This document shows, in pieces, positions 11,817 to 21,756 of a DNA stretch of 64,000 bases. The stretch is from Capnocytophaga gingivalis ATCC 33624 (GTDB taxonomy: Bacteria > Bacteroidota > Bacteroidia > Flavobacteriales > Flavobacteriaceae). Both the position numbers and the translations under genes were made by a program. Below the pieces are notes generated by a model, which saw only the letters and a list, made by a program, of their open reading frames with translations, made no database searches and had not been told where the DNA came from. The stretch lies in assembly GCF_000174755.1 (NCBI RefSeq), contig NZ_ACLQ01000010.1:62001-126000 (forward strand), given 5' to 3'. Every line of letters begins with the position of its first letter. Position 1 is the first letter of the stretch.

Positions 11817-13112
11817 TCAGATTTCCCCTTTCTCCAAGGCATCCGCCAGGGCTTGGATGGTTGTATCCAAGTCGGCGTAGGAAAGGGCATCGTTGAGGAA
11901 GTAACTTTCGTAACCACTGGGGGGAAGATAGATCCCTCGGGAGAGCATCGCATGGAAATACTTCTTGAAACGCTGGTGATCCGCACGCTGTGCTGAAGCA
12001 AAATCGGTTACAGGTTCTTCGGTAAAGAATACCGAACACATGGAGCCAAAACGATTGATCTGATGGGGGATTCCCGCCTGGGTAAGTACCCTATCCAAGC
12101 CTTCGTGCAGATAGGCTGTCTTCTTGCCTAAGCTCTCAAATACGTCAGAGCGCTTCTCTATCTCGGTAAGCATGGCCAGTCCTGCACTCATCGCTAAGGG
12201 GTTTCCACTGAGTGTCCCTGCTTGATACACTGCTCCTAAGGGCGCCAAGTGATCCATAATCTCATTGCGTGCTGCAAAAGCAGCCACAGGCAATCCACCA
12301 CCTATTACTTTCCCAAAGGTAACAATATCCGCCCGAATCCCAAGTGCCTCTTGAGCTCCTCCCTTGGCCAAACGGAAACCGGTCATCACCTCATCTAAGA
12401 TAAGAAGAGTACCCTCTTGGTCACATAGTGCTCGTAGCGCTTCCAAGAACCCTTCTTTTGGCAATACACAGCCCATATTCCCTGCTATAGGCTCTATAAT
12501 AAGTGCAGCGATCTGCTTGGGGTGTGCCGCAAAGAGTTGCTTTACGGAATCAATATCATTGTAGGTAGCCAGTAAAGTATCCTTAGCTGTTCCTTGTGTC
12601 ACCCCTGGACTGTTAGGAACTCCAAAGGTAGTGGCGCCACTTCCGGCGGCAATAAGGAAGGAATCTGAATGACCATGATAACAACCGGCAAACTTGATAA
12701 TCTTTTCTCGCTGAGTATAGCCTCGTGCCAAGCGAATAGCACTCATACACGCCTCGGTACCACTATTGACAAATCGAATTTTCTCCACATGGGGCACCAT
12801 AGAAAGGGCTTTTTGAGCAATTTCTGTCTCTACTTCGGTAGGCATCCCAAAGGACGTACCGCGCTTGGCGCGCTCGGTTACCGCTTCGATAACAGGAGCA
12901 TAGGCATGACCAAAGAGCAGAGGTCCCCAGGAGGCTATATAGTCGATGAGCTTATTCCCATCAGCATCATATAGGTAAGCTCCCTTGGCATATTCTACAA
13001 ATACAGGATTTCCTCCTACCGCATTGAAAGCACGCACGGGGGAGTTGACCCCTCCAGGAAGCACCTGTTGTGCCTGGTGAAATAATTCACTACTTCTCTT
13101 GTATTGTAACAT
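11817..13112 (-). CDS. hemL: Glutamate-1-semialdehyde 2,1-aminomutase
   Basis: Converts glutamate-1-semialdehyde to 5-aminolevulinate in the C5 route of haem synthesis, using PLP or PMP. At 431 residues it is full length. Family markers are [11 protein letters not shown] near the N-terminus, FVNSGTEA (about 115-121), LDEVMTGFR (about 239-247) and the PLP lysine at about K268 in [15 protein letters not shown]. It is transcribed alone, with its own promoter upstream and a terminator downstream. Confidence 0.97.
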   Translation of the reverse strand: MLQYKRSSELFHQAQQVLPGGVNSPVRAFNAVGGNPVFVEYAKGAYLYDADGNKLIDYIASWGPLLFGHAYAPVIEAVTERAKRGTSFGMPTEVETEIAQKALSMVPHVEKIRFVNSGTEACMSAIRLARGYTQREKIIKFAGCYHGHSDSFLIAAGSGATTFGVPNSPGVTQGTAKDTLLATYNDIDSVKQLFAAHPKQIAALIIEPIAGNMGCVLPKEGFLEALRALCDQEGTLLILDEVMTGFRLAKGGAQEALGIRADIVTFGKVIGGGLPVAAFAARNEIMDHLAPLGAVYQAGTLSGNPLAMSAGLAMLTEIEKRSDVFESLGKKTAYLHEGLDRVLTQAGIPHQINRFGSMCSVFFTEEPVTDFASAQRADHQRFKKYFHAMLSRGIYLPPSGYESYFLNDALSYADLDTTIQALADALEKGEI

Positions 13113-13135
13113 TTTTTAAAATATTTTCGTTGGTG

Positions 13136-13166
13136 CAAAAGTACAAAATTAATGGAGAATGGTCAA
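13136..13166 (-). promoter_or_regulatory. hemL: hemL promoter (-33/-7)
   Basis: On the minus strand a TTG (13164-13166) and TACTTTTG (13136-13143) are separated by 20 bp, the expected Bacteroidota spacing, about 23 bp upstream of the hemL start. Confidence 0.7.
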
Positions 13167-13189
13167 TATTTTCTCGACTATTTTTCACC

Positions 13190-14347
13190 TCAGTAAGGCA
13201 AGCCTATAAGTACACTCACGGCATTTCCTCCAAAGCCTGTTGCATTGATAAGTATATTCCTAAGAGGAGCTTCTGCCTCTTTCTTCAGATAAGGTAGTGG
13301 CAAAAACTGCTGATTCTGGAGCATGAGTACCGCCATCTCGATAGCTAAGGCACCACTGGCAGCAAAGGTGTGCCCGATCTTCCATTTGTTGGAGGTAAGT
13401 CGTGGCAAGTCCTGTCCAAAAACCTCCCTGAGGGCATGGTACTCGGCCTCATCCCCCTTGATGGTTCCCGTAGCATGAGGAATCACCACATCCACCTCAG
13501 CTGGGGCTACTCCCTGCAAAGCCTGTTGCATACTTAGCTGCAGGGCTTCCGCTTGGGCAGAGATGGCCACAGGGTGGGTGATGGCTTCGGTAGCATAGCC
13601 TATCCCCTTGACAATCGCCAAAGCGTTGGGTCGCACCCCTTTCTCTATAGCAAAAACGGCACTTCCTTCTCCCAGTACCATAGTATTCTTAAGTTTCTCT
13701 AAGAGCAGGGGTTGGCAGGGGTAGGAATCACTCAAAGAACCATAAATCTTCAGGGCCTTCATCTGAGATAGCGTAAAGGGTGTCAGTGGTGCTTCACTCC
13801 CACCCACAAGGAAGCCCTCCGCCATATCTGCATGAAGCCAAGCGATACCATTGAGCAAGGCATGTAGTGCTGTGGAGCAAGTGATAGAGTGAGAGATAGC
13901 CGCTCCTTGCCCTTTGGCATCCTGCATCACCCAAGAAGCAATATTGCCTAAAGAAGTAGTAGGCGAGGCCAAGGGGGCACACTTACCCTGCTCGAGAAAA
14001 CTCTGGTGATACTCTTCAAAGAGGGTTGTCGCTCCTCGAGAAGAACCTATATTGACCCCAAAGTCCTTACCCTGCTCCCAACCTGCCTCCTGCAAGGCCT
14101 GCCGCGAGGCATATAGTGCATAGAGTACCGTAGGATCTACACTTCTATATCGGGCGTTTTCTTGTCGTATTTCTCTGACCAAGGCATGGCTTTCTTCCTG
14201 CAATCTCCCCACGGGAAGCAGCTCCTCCCCTACCCTTTGCCCTACCAGCAGCGGTTTGTCTAAGAGATATTGCCTCCAGATGTTGGCTCTATCCGCTCCC
14301 AAAGGGGAGATACTCCCCATCCCTGTAATAGATATATTGGTTTGCAT
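13190..14347 (-). CDS. Beta-ketoacyl synthase family protein
   Basis: A 385-residue thiolase-fold condensing enzyme. The Cys-His-His triad of elongating KAS I/II enzymes is complete: C157 in SITCSTALHAL, H291 in PHATGT and H326 in KIGHTFAASGALAIEM. It is shorter and more divergent than housekeeping FabF (usually about 415), and no acyl carrier protein, ketoreductase or dehydratase gene sits beside it. It may make a specialised lipid or pigment precursor such as an aryl polyene or flexirubin-type chain; that is inference. It has its own promoter. Confidence 0.88.
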   Translation of the reverse strand: MQTNISITGMGSISPLGADRANIWRQYLLDKPLLVGQRVGEELLPVGRLQEESHALVREIRQENARYRSVDPTVLYALYASRQALQEAGWEQGKDFGVNIGSSRGATTLFEEYHQSFLEQGKCAPLASPTTSLGNIASWVMQDAKGQGAAISHSITCSTALHALLNGIAWLHADMAEGFLVGGSEAPLTPFTLSQMKALKIYGSLSDSYPCQPLLLEKLKNTMVLGEGSAVFAIEKGVRPNALAIVKGIGYATEAITHPVAISAQAEALQLSMQQALQGVAPAEVDVVIPHATGTIKGDEAEYHALREVFGQDLPRLTSNKWKIGHTFAASGALAIEMAVLMLQNQQFLPLPYLKKEAEAPLRNILINATGFGGNAVSVLIGLPY

Positions 14348-14375
14348 GTATTTTTATGATTTTCAAAAGGGGTTA

Positions 14376-14406
14376 CAAAATTACGATTTTTTACCAAATT
14401 CTCCAA
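14376..14406 (-). promoter_or_regulatory. Promoter of the ketoacyl synthase gene
   Basis: Minus-strand TTG (14404-14406) and TAATTTTG (14376-14383) with a 20-bp spacer, 29 bp upstream of the start. An 8-bp inverted repeat (ATAAAGAG at 14406-14413, CTCTTTAT at 14423-14430) sits directly upstream of the -33 element. The remainder of the 293-bp divergent gap up to the MATE gene shows nothing else but the MATE promoter. Confidence 0.6.
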
Positions 14407-14571
14407 TAAAGAGCTAAAAGCCCTCTTTATGGTAGGTACGAGCTAAAGTCGCTGAATACATACAAGTGAGTATATGATCTGTTCCAGCGTAGGGGATAAT
14501 CGCTTTTATCAGGACATAACTATGCTCACCATTCACTGCTCACTATATAAAAAATAAAACTTTATACTTTC

Positions 14572-14603
14572 TTTGGGTATGTCCTAAAAATAACGTAACT
14601 TTG
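14572..14603 (+). promoter_or_regulatory. Promoter of the MATE exporter gene
   Basis: TTTG (14572-14575) and TAACTTTG (14596-14603) are spaced by 20 bp, an excellent Bacteroidota -33/-7 match 37 bp upstream of the start. Confidence 0.75.
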
Positions 14604-14640
14604 TGGTGCTATTTGTGTTCATTAGCCAAATCCATATTTT

Positions 14641-15978
14641 TTGAAACGAATATCTATTACAGAAATCAACCGCTTGGCGTTGCCCGCCCTTGTTTCTGGT
14701 GTGATAGAACCGCTTATATCGCTTACTGATACGATCATGGCTGGACATATCGCCCTGAATACAAAGGAAGTCCTCGGGGCAGTGGGCATCGTTTCTTCTT
14801 TTCTGACCTCCTTGGTATGGATATTCATTCAGAGCAGTCGTGCCATCACCTCACAAGTAGCCTATGCTTATGGGCAGGAGAAGCTCAACCAGCTCAAGAG
14901 CTTAGTAGCACAGATCCTTACCCTTTCCTTGGGGCTCTCGCTGTTGTGCTCTATCTTCGCGTTTTTCAACAGTGAGGTGATCCTAACCAATTTCTACGAT
15001 GCCGATGGCATCCTCTTGGATTATTGCTTGGATTACTTTCGCATCCGTGTGTGGGGATTCCCCTTTACCCTGCTAACCCTGACTATACACAGTATCTTCC
15101 GAGGGATGCAGAACACCTCTTGGTCTATGTATATCAGTATCTTAGGCGGGGTTATCAACTTGGTATTCAACTATATTTTCGTCTTTGTCCTCCATTGGGA
15201 TATCAAGGGATTGGCTTGGGCGAGCCTATTGGCACAAGGGGTCATGTTTGCCGTATCCTTATACTTCCTCTATGAGAGAACCCCTTACCGCTTTATCCTC
15301 ACTAGGTCGCTACACCCTAAGTTCTTCCAGAGCTTGCGCATGAGCTTCGACCTAATCATACGCTCATCCTTACTACAAGGGGTACTTTACTTCTCTTTCC
15401 TCAGTGCCACAAAGTTAGGCGGGGGTGAGGACAGTACCATTGTTGCCACCCATACCATCTTAAATCAAGTTTGGCTGTTTTCAGTCTTTCTCTTTGACGG
15501 CTATTGCAATGCGGGCGGCTTACTCTCTGGACGGCTCTATAGTACCCAGCAGTACCAGACCATACGCAACTTGGTAAAGGACTTGTTCTATATAGTACTA
15601 ACCATTGGAATGGCTATCCTTTTAGTATACTTCCTATTCTACCATCAAATAGGAATCTTTATGACCAAGAACAAGGACGTGCAGTTACTCTTCTTCGAAA
15701 CCTTCTGGATTGTGGTACTCATGCAGCCTCTCAATGCCATCACCTTCCTTTTCGATGGTATCTATAAGAGTATGGGCTTTACTGCCATCCTAAGAAATGC
15801 CTTTATCATCGCTACCTTCTTAGGCTTCTTCCCTACCTTCTATGTCACCCAATCGCTGCTGGAATGGGGGCTGAGCGGAATCTGGCTGACCTTCTTTGTC
15901 TGGATGGCTTTCCGCGGAGGAATCCTCATTATTCACTATATCAATTTCTTTTTTAACCGCCCCTTACAAGCAGGGTGA
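14641..15978 (+). CDS. MATE family multidrug/organic compound exporter
   Basis: A 445-residue inner-membrane antiporter of the MATE/DinF type with about 12 hydrophobic segments. The N-terminus (ITEINRLALPALVSGVIEPLISLTDTIMAGHI) carries the usual first-helix pattern with the Pro and the TDT motif. The start is a TTG at 14641; the first in-frame ATG lies 32 codons in, inside the conserved first helix, so TTG is preferred. Substrate unknown. The ddl gene follows after a promoter. Confidence 0.9.
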   Translation: MKRISITEINRLALPALVSGVIEPLISLTDTIMAGHIALNTKEVLGAVGIVSSFLTSLVWIFIQSSRAITSQVAYAYGQEKLNQLKSLVAQILTLSLGLSLLCSIFAFFNSEVILTNFYDADGILLDYCLDYFRIRVWGFPFTLLTLTIHSIFRGMQNTSWSMYISILGGVINLVFNYIFVFVLHWDIKGLAWASLLAQGVMFAVSLYFLYERTPYRFILTRSLHPKFFQSLRMSFDLIIRSSLLQGVLYFSFLSATKLGGGEDSTIVATHTILNQVWLFSVFLFDGYCNAGGLLSGRLYSTQQYQTIRNLVKDLFYIVLTIGMAILLVYFLFYHQIGIFMTKNKDVQLLFFETFWIVVLMQPLNAITFLFDGIYKSMGFTAILRNAFIIATFLGFFPTFYVTQSLLEWGLSGIWLTFFVWMAFRGGILIIHYINFFFNRPLQAG

Positions 15979-16028
15979 ATAGGGACAAATAGGCGTCCTA
16001 ATTTGTTTTTTCTTTAAAAGATTTTTCG

Positions 16029-16036
16029 TACATTTG
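16029..16036 (+). promoter_or_regulatory. ddl: ddl promoter -7 box
   Basis: TACATTTG matches TAnnTTTG and lies 44 bp upstream of the ddl ATG. A TTTG at 16002-16005 is the likely -33 element, with a slightly long 23-bp spacer. A further in-frame start at 16051 would be only 14 bp from this box. Confidence 0.6.
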
Positions 16037-16080
16037 CCCCGCTATTTAGATTGATTAAAAGACAAATTTCTAAGCATACC

Positions 16081-17058
16081 ATGAAAAATATCGCCATACT
16101 TATGGGAGGTTTCTCCCAAGAAGCTGCCGTTTCTCTCCAAAGTGCTGCCACTGTAGCTGAGTACTTGGACAAGAGCAAATACACAGCTTACCGCATCCTG
16201 ATTACCAAAGAAAAATGGGTATATACCGACACCCTTGGTCAAGAAATTCTGGTAGATAAGAATGATTTCTCTCTGACCCTAGAGGGGAAGAAAATCACCT
16301 TCGATTGTGCTTTCAATGCCATCCATGGAACCCCTGGGGAGGATGGCAACTTACAGGCGTACTTTGCTCTGGTGGGTGTACCTATTACTGGCTGTAGCAT
16401 GTATGCTTCAGCACTGACTTTCAACAAGCGAGATATGCTCTCGGTGCTCAAGCCTTATGGTATCCCTCGGGCAAAGGCTTATTACCTGAACCAAGGAGAA
16501 CCTTTCTCCACTCGCGAGATTATCAAAACAGTAGGCTTACCTTGCTTTGTCAAGGCCAACCGATCTGGCAGTAGCATAGGAGTCTTCAAGGCTTACGACG
16601 AAAAGGATATTGATCAGGCTATAGAAAAGGCTTTCGAGGTGGATACCGAGGTAATCATTGAGGAATTCCTCAAGGGAACCGAAGTCTCTGTAGGAGTGAT
16701 TACCTACCATGGCAAAAAACGAGTGTTACCCATCACTGAGATTGTATCCGAAAATGATTTCTTCGACTATGAAGCGAAATACCAGGGTAAAAGCAAAGAA
16801 ATCACCCCTGCTCGCCTAAGTGAAGAGGAAAGAAAGAAAGTAGAAGAAGTCGCCCTAAGGGTCTATAACCTATTACAAATGAAGGGATTCAGCCGTAGTG
16901 AATATATCCTTGTCGGGGGGGTACCTCACCTATTGGAGATGAACACCACTCCTGGACTAACCAAGAATAGTATCCTCCCTCAACAGGCTAAAGCTGCGGG
17001 TATCTCACTAACAAACCTCTTTGACAATGCAATAGAAGAAGCAATGAACAATGATTAA
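16081..17058 (+). CDS. ddl: D-alanine--D-alanine ligase
   Basis: Joins two D-alanines with ATP for peptidoglycan synthesis in the cytoplasm. The ATG at 16081 is chosen because MKNIAILMGGFSQEAAVS aligns with the canonical Ddl start; an upstream in-frame start at 16051 would only add ten non-conserved residues. About 325 residues, full length. ATP-grasp features are seen: CFVKANRSGSSIGV, EEFLKGTEVSVGV and LEMNTTPGLT near the C-terminus (metal-binding Asn/Glu). corA follows after 40 bp. Confidence 0.96.
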   Translation: MKNIAILMGGFSQEAAVSLQSAATVAEYLDKSKYTAYRILITKEKWVYTDTLGQEILVDKNDFSLTLEGKKITFDCAFNAIHGTPGEDGNLQAYFALVGVPITGCSMYASALTFNKRDMLSVLKPYGIPRAKAYYLNQGEPFSTREIIKTVGLPCFVKANRSGSSIGVFKAYDEKDIDQAIEKAFEVDTEVIIEEFLKGTEVSVGVITYHGKKRVLPITEIVSENDFFDYEAKYQGKSKEITPARLSEEERKKVEEVALRVYNLLQMKGFSRSEYILVGGVPHLLEMNTTPGLTKNSILPQQAKAAGISLTNLFDNAIEEAMNND

Positions 17059-17098
17059 TGGTTAATGACAACTGACCTCTATTCACTGACAACTGATA

Positions 17099-18160
17099 AT
17101 GAGTAAAAAAAGAAAAGCCAATAGAGCGAAGAAAATAGGGCTCCCTCCAGGGAGCTTGGTATATTTCGGAGAAAAGGAGAAACTCATCGATATAGATATC
17201 ATCTCCTACTCTGATAGCTCTTTCTATACCCAGAAAGTAGGATCTGCCCAAGAGGCACTGTCCTTTATCAATGAGGGATGTATCACTTGGATCAACATCA
17301 ACGGGCTAAACAATATAGAGGAAATACGCAAAATAGGAGCCTATACCCATCTGAACAACCTACTCTTGGAAGATGTGCTCGACACCCAGCACCGCCCCAA
17401 GGTAGAACTCCTTGAGGAACATCTCTTGGTGATTATCAAGATGATCTACCACCAAGAAGGACAGCTTACCGCTGAGCACTTGGCGCTGCTTTTGGGACAC
17501 AACTACCTCATCTCCTTTCAGGAGTCAGAAGGAGGAGATGTCTTCGACCCTATACGCAAGCTCCTACAACAGCCAGAGAGCTTGCTGAGAAAGTCCTCGG
17601 CAGATTACCTCCTCTTTGGACTTTTGGATAGCATCGTGGACAACTACTTGGCGATTGTGGATAGGGTTAGCGATACCATTGAATCTATGGAGGACGAGAT
17701 TATCGCTCGTCCACGGGAGGATATGATCTCGGAAATACAACTCCTGAAGAAGAAGGCTACCTTTCTTCAGAAATCCATCGTTCCGGCTCGTGAGGTCATC
17801 AGCCGTATAGAGCGAAACAACCATATGCTTATACAAGAGGGATGCAAGCCCTATTTCAGAGATCTCAATGACCATATTATCCAGATAGCAGAAACCCTCG
17901 CCTCCTATAGGGATATCCTTTGGGGACTTACCGATACCTATATGGGAGCTATGAGCAACAAGATGAACAACATCATGCGCCTTCTGACCCTGATCTCGAC
18001 CATCTTCATCCCGCTAACCTTTATTGTAGGGGTGTACGGAATGAACTTCGAACATATGCCTGAGCTACACTACCCGTGGGCTTACCCTGCCTGCTGGGGT
18101 GTGATGATAGTAATTACCATCGCTATGCTCCTCTATTTTAAAAAGAAAAAATGGTTGTAG
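17099..18160 (+). CDS. corA: Magnesium/cobalt transporter CorA
   Basis: A 353-residue divalent-cation channel of the inner membrane. A large N-terminal cytosolic domain is followed by two C-terminal transmembrane helices; the selectivity-filter motif YGMN lies at about residues 313-316 between them, followed by the acidic loop FEHMPEL, and the C-terminus is basic (FKKKKWL). The longer cytosolic part with many charged helices fits the CorA 2-TM family. It lies 40 bp after ddl and may be co-transcribed. Confidence 0.95.
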   Translation: MSKKRKANRAKKIGLPPGSLVYFGEKEKLIDIDIISYSDSSFYTQKVGSAQEALSFINEGCITWININGLNNIEEIRKIGAYTHLNNLLLEDVLDTQHRPKVELLEEHLLVIIKMIYHQEGQLTAEHLALLLGHNYLISFQESEGGDVFDPIRKLLQQPESLLRKSSADYLLFGLLDSIVDNYLAIVDRVSDTIESMEDEIIARPREDMISEIQLLKKKATFLQKSIVPAREVISRIERNNHMLIQEGCKPYFRDLNDHIIQIAETLASYRDILWGLTDTYMGAMSNKMNNIMRLLTLISTIFIPLTFIVGVYGMNFEHMPELHYPWAYPACWGVMIVITIAMLLYFKKKKWL

Positions 18161-18211
18161 TTAAATGATTAATAACTAACTCAAAATTAAAAACTTAAAA
18201 CTCAAAATTCT

Positions 18212-19150
18212 ATGAGTCGTACTTTTTACATTCAAAACCCTGAAGCTCCCAAAGTGATGAGCACCGAGGAACTCTTAGACCTCGTAGGAGGTAATTTTAG
18301 ACAATTCGCCCTCAGAGAGGATGATGAAGAACTTGATGAGGTCATGCAAATGCCCTTGAACGAATTTGGCCACATGCTACTGGGGCAAGAAGGCATCAGT
18401 GGTCGTGGCTTTGAGTGTAGTTACTCTGACGAGAATCACTCCTATGATGTGCGTGTCTTCACCCCCAGCACCTCGGCCGACTGGCATGGGGCACTCTCCT
18501 TCATCGAAAGGTTGGCAAGCCATTTCGGCGTATCGGTTACCGATGAAGAGGGAGAAGAATATGAGGGCAACAATATCACCTATGACTATCGCCATGATAT
18601 AGAATTTGGAATAAAATCCTTTAACAAAAGTCGTGAAGGACACTTCATCTTTGGGGTAAAACGTCCTATCTTCCTCACAGAAGAAAACATCCATCAAATC
18701 CAGTCCGCCGAGGATAAAGTAAAGGCTTTTGATGATTTTGTAGCAGCACAGCTCCAGCATGAGGATATATACATCGCACGCCCTATTTTTATGCAAAATG
18801 ACAAAGATGAAATCATAGGAATATATGTCCTTACCAAAACGGTACAGAGTATACTTCCCTATGAGTACCCTCCGTTTATCGACATCACCAAGTACAACCT
18901 CTCCCAAGAAGATGTCAAAGAGTGGCGTGTGAACATTGGAGACTACGACCCCAATCTCCCCAAAGAAGAACAATTTACCTCCATGGGCGATGTAGATTAC
19001 CAAACCTTCTTAGAGCGACTCCCAAAAGAGAAAATCCAAAAATTGGACGGACACTATATGAATATCCGTATAGATACCAAAGCAGAAATAGAAGCCCTCT
19101 TAGGAAAGAAAAAAGGCTTTCTGGGGAAAATAAAAGGACTATTCTCATAG
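18212..19150 (+). CDS. Uncharacterised protein, DUF4299-like
   Basis: A 312-residue soluble acidic protein without signal peptide or membrane segments. Its start (MSRTFYIQNPEAPKVMSTEELL) and internal pattern recall DUF4299, a family of unknown function; that assignment is from memory and moderate. The C-terminus carries a short basic, amphipathic tail (GKKKGFLGKIKGLF). It starts 51 bp after corA behind an AT-rich leader and ends before a strong terminator, so it may be the end of a ddl-corA unit. No function can be proposed. Confidence 0.6.
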   Translation: MSRTFYIQNPEAPKVMSTEELLDLVGGNFRQFALREDDEELDEVMQMPLNEFGHMLLGQEGISGRGFECSYSDENHSYDVRVFTPSTSADWHGALSFIERLASHFGVSVTDEEGEEYEGNNITYDYRHDIEFGIKSFNKSREGHFIFGVKRPIFLTEENIHQIQSAEDKVKAFDDFVAAQLQHEDIYIARPIFMQNDKDEIIGIYVLTKTVQSILPYEYPPFIDITKYNLSQEDVKEWRVNIGDYDPNLPKEEQFTSMGDVDYQTFLERLPKEKIQKLDGHYMNIRIDTKAEIEALLGKKKGFLGKIKGLFS

Positions 19151-19162
19151 CCTAAAAAAATT

Positions 19163-19197
19163 AATAGGCTGCTCAAAGATGATTTGAGCAGCCTATT
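19163..19197 (+). terminator. Intrinsic terminator
   Basis: A perfect 15-bp stem (AATAGGCTGCTCAAA and its complement) with a 5-nt loop, followed by TCTCTCTTC. It closes the unit ending with the DUF4299-like gene. The gap then holds AT-rich sequence and the maeB promoter. Confidence 0.85.
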
Positions 19198-19368
19198 CTC
19201 TCTTCTTCACTTTTCATTCCCTCTTTAGCCTCTTTCTAACTATCTTATTGAGAGTACTAAAGAGAAAAAAACAATTATAAGCGATTGTATATCAACCACT
19301 AATAAAATGTTTAAAATGCAATATCTCCTATATACATTCCCTCTTAGCAAAAAATTAATCATTAATCA

Positions 19369-19399
19369 TTGACCATTACTCATTTATTTCGTACTTTTG
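19369..19399 (+). promoter_or_regulatory. maeB: maeB promoter (-33/-7)
   Basis: TTG (19369-19371) and TACTTTTG (19392-19399) with a 20-bp spacer, 37 bp upstream of the chosen ATG. Confidence 0.7.
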
Positions 19400-19436
19400 C
19401 ACTTTTGAAAAAGCAACTTTGATAAAAATATTTCAG

Positions 19437-21704
19437 ATGAAAGATAACAAGAAAGATGCCTTAGACTATCATGAGTTCCCCCAACCTGGGAAGATAGCCG
19501 TAGTGCCTACCAAGAAACATGCCTCGCAGTATGACCTCTCCTTAGCCTACTCCCCTGGGGTGGCTGAACCTTGCTTGGCTATCGAAGCAAACAAGAATGA
19601 TGCCTACCGATATACCAACAAAGGGAACCTTGTAGCGGTGATCTCCAACGGTACTGCTGTGTTGGGATTGGGAAACATAGGGGCTGATGCTGCCAAGCCT
19701 GTAATGGAGGGTAAGGGCTTGCTCTTTAAGATTTTTGCAGATATCGATGTCTTCGATATCGAAGTGGATACTACCGATGTAGATGCTTTTGTCAATACAG
19801 TAAAAGCCATTGCCCCTACCTTCGGAGGGATCAACCTTGAGGATATCAAGTCACCTGAGGCCTTCGAAATCGAGCGCCGTCTCAAGGAAGAATTGGATAT
19901 TCCAGTGATGCATGACGACCAGCACGGAACTGCTATTATCTCGGCTGCAGCGCTTAAGAATGCTTTGGAAATCGTTGGCAAGGATATCCACAAAGTAAAA
20001 ATCGTGGTCAATGGTGCTGGAGCAGCGGCCATTTCTTGTACCCGTCTTTATATCGCTTTAGGAGCTGACCCTAAGAATATCGTGATGTGCGACAGCAAGG
20101 GGGTTATCCGCAAGGACAATCCTTCCTTGGATGCCCTCAAGGCAGAGTTCGCCACCGATCGTGACCTTCACACCTTAGAAGAAGCCATGAAGGATTCGGA
20201 TGTCTTTATCGGACTTTCTAAAGGAAATGTGGTAAGCCCCGAAATGCTCCTTAGCATGGCGAAGGATCCTATCGTTTTTGCTATGGCCAACCCTACTCCT
20301 GAGATTGCCTATGACTTGGCTATCCAGACTCGTAAAGATATCATCATGGCTACTGGCCGTTCGGATACTCCTAACCAGGTGAACAATGTCCTTGGGTTCC
20401 CCTTCATCTTCCGCGGTGCCTTGGACGTACGTGCTACCAAGATCAATGAGGAAATGAAGATCGCTGCGGTACATGCCTTGGCGGATCTGGCTAAGAAAAC
20501 AGTACCTGATCAGGTCAATTTGGTATATGGGGTAAACCTCACTTTCGGAAAAGAATATATCATCCCTAAACCTTTCGACCCTCGCCTTATCTATGAAGTA
20601 CCGCCTGCTATCGCCAAAGCAGCTATAGAAACAGGAGTGGCTCAAAAGCCTATCACTGACTGGGATGCTTACCGAGAACAGCTTATGGACAGGCTCGGTG
20701 GTAGCAATCGCGAAATCCGTGTCCTTCAGGAGCGTGCCCGCCAGAATCCAAAACGTGTGGTATTCCCAGAAGCCGATATCTTGGAAGTGCTCAAGGCTGC
20801 CCAACGTGTATACCAAGAGGGTATCGCTATTCCTGTACTCCTCGGTCGTAAGGATGTTATCCTTGGCTATATGGAAGAACTTGGTTTCGAGGCCGACTTG
20901 CAGATCATTGACCCTAAGAGCGATGAAGAAACCCAGCGCCGTCATTCGTTCGCCGATATCTATTGGAAAAAACGCCAACGCAAGGGAATTACCCAGATCA
21001 ATGCCCGCCGCCTTATGCGCGAGCGTAACTACTTTGGCGCCATGCTTGTCAATACAGGTCAGGCCGATGCTATGATCACAGGATACTCTCGTTCTTACCC
21101 TCAGGTAATTCGCCCTATCTTGGACTTGGTAGAAAAAGAAGAAGGATTCAGCCGTATCGCCGCCACCAGTATCCTTATCACTAAGCGAGGTCCTTTGTTC
21201 CTCTCTGATACCACGATGAACCCTAATCCATCGTCTGAGGACTTGATATCCATCTCCTTGGCCGTAGCTGAAAAAGCAAAAATGTTCGGATTGGAGCCTG
21301 CCATTGCGCTACTCTCCTATTCTAACTTTGGCTCTGCCCCTTCAGAAAGTACCCAAAAACTGTCCAAGACAGTGGCTTACCTACACAAGAACTACCCAGA
21401 CCTTATCGTAGATGGAGAAGTACAGGTGGATGTAGCCTTGAATCCAGAAAAAATGGCAGCCGCTTTCCCTTTCTCCAAACTCAATGGAAAGCCTGCTAAT
21501 GTGCTTATATTCCCTAACTTGGAATCGGCCAATATCACCTATAAGATCATGAAGGAATCCGAAGGAATTAGCTCTATAGGACCTATCATCTTAGGTCTCT
21601 CCAAACCTATACACATCACCCTGATGAATGCCAGTGTAGATGAAATGGTGAATCTCACTACCTTTGCCGTAGTCGATGCTCAGGAGAGAGAAAGAAGAAT
21701 ATAG
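19437..21704 (+). CDS. maeB: NADP-dependent malic enzyme with C-terminal phosphotransacetylase-like domain
   Basis: Decarboxylates malate to pyruvate and CO2 with NADP. The ATG at 19437 (MKDNKKDALDYHEFPQPGK) is preferred over an upstream in-frame TTG at 19419. About 755 residues, the usual size of the MaeB fusion. Malic domain: SLAYSPGVAEPC near residue 40 and the Rossmann motif VVNGAGAAAISC at about 190. From about 430 a phosphate acetyltransferase-like domain follows (RVVFPEADILEVLKAAQ, later NFGSAPSESTQK), which in this family is regulatory rather than catalytic. Monocistronic between its own promoter and a terminator. Confidence 0.96.
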   Translation: MKDNKKDALDYHEFPQPGKIAVVPTKKHASQYDLSLAYSPGVAEPCLAIEANKNDAYRYTNKGNLVAVISNGTAVLGLGNIGADAAKPVMEGKGLLFKIFADIDVFDIEVDTTDVDAFVNTVKAIAPTFGGINLEDIKSPEAFEIERRLKEELDIPVMHDDQHGTAIISAAALKNALEIVGKDIHKVKIVVNGAGAAAISCTRLYIALGADPKNIVMCDSKGVIRKDNPSLDALKAEFATDRDLHTLEEAMKDSDVFIGLSKGNVVSPEMLLSMAKDPIVFAMANPTPEIAYDLAIQTRKDIIMATGRSDTPNQVNNVLGFPFIFRGALDVRATKINEEMKIAAVHALADLAKKTVPDQVNLVYGVNLTFGKEYIIPKPFDPRLIYEVPPAIAKAAIETGVAQKPITDWDAYREQLMDRLGGSNREIRVLQERARQNPKRVVFPEADILEVLKAAQRVYQEGIAIPVLLGRKDVILGYMEELGFEADLQIIDPKSDEETQRRHSFADIYWKKRQRKGITQINARRLMRERNYFGAMLVNTGQADAMITGYSRSYPQVIRPILDLVEKEEGFSRIAATSILITKRGPLFLSDTTMNPNPSSEDLISISLAVAEKAKMFGLEPAIALLSYSNFGSAPSESTQKLSKTVAYLHKNYPDLIVDGEVQVDVALNPEKMAAAFPFSKLNGKPANVLIFPNLESANITYKIMKESEGISSIGPIILGLSKPIHITLMNASVDEMVNLTTFAVVDAQERERRI

Positions 21705-21717
21705 TTTTTTTGTTTGT

Positions 21718-21756
21718 AGAAGAAGGCTACCCCCTTTTCAGGAGGTAGTCTTCTTT
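21718..21756. terminator. Bidirectional terminator between maeB and a methyltransferase gene
   Basis: AGAAGGCTACC pairs with GGTAGTCTTCT (one wobble) around a C/T-rich loop, with T-runs on both strands. The genes on either side converge on it, and the methyltransferase stop overlaps its end. Confidence 0.75.

Noticed and set aside
18377-19003. Long minus-strand frame opposite the DUF4299-like gene
   Set aside because: It lacks a promoter and family features, and the plus-strand frame has clear coding character and a terminator; this is a shadow frame.
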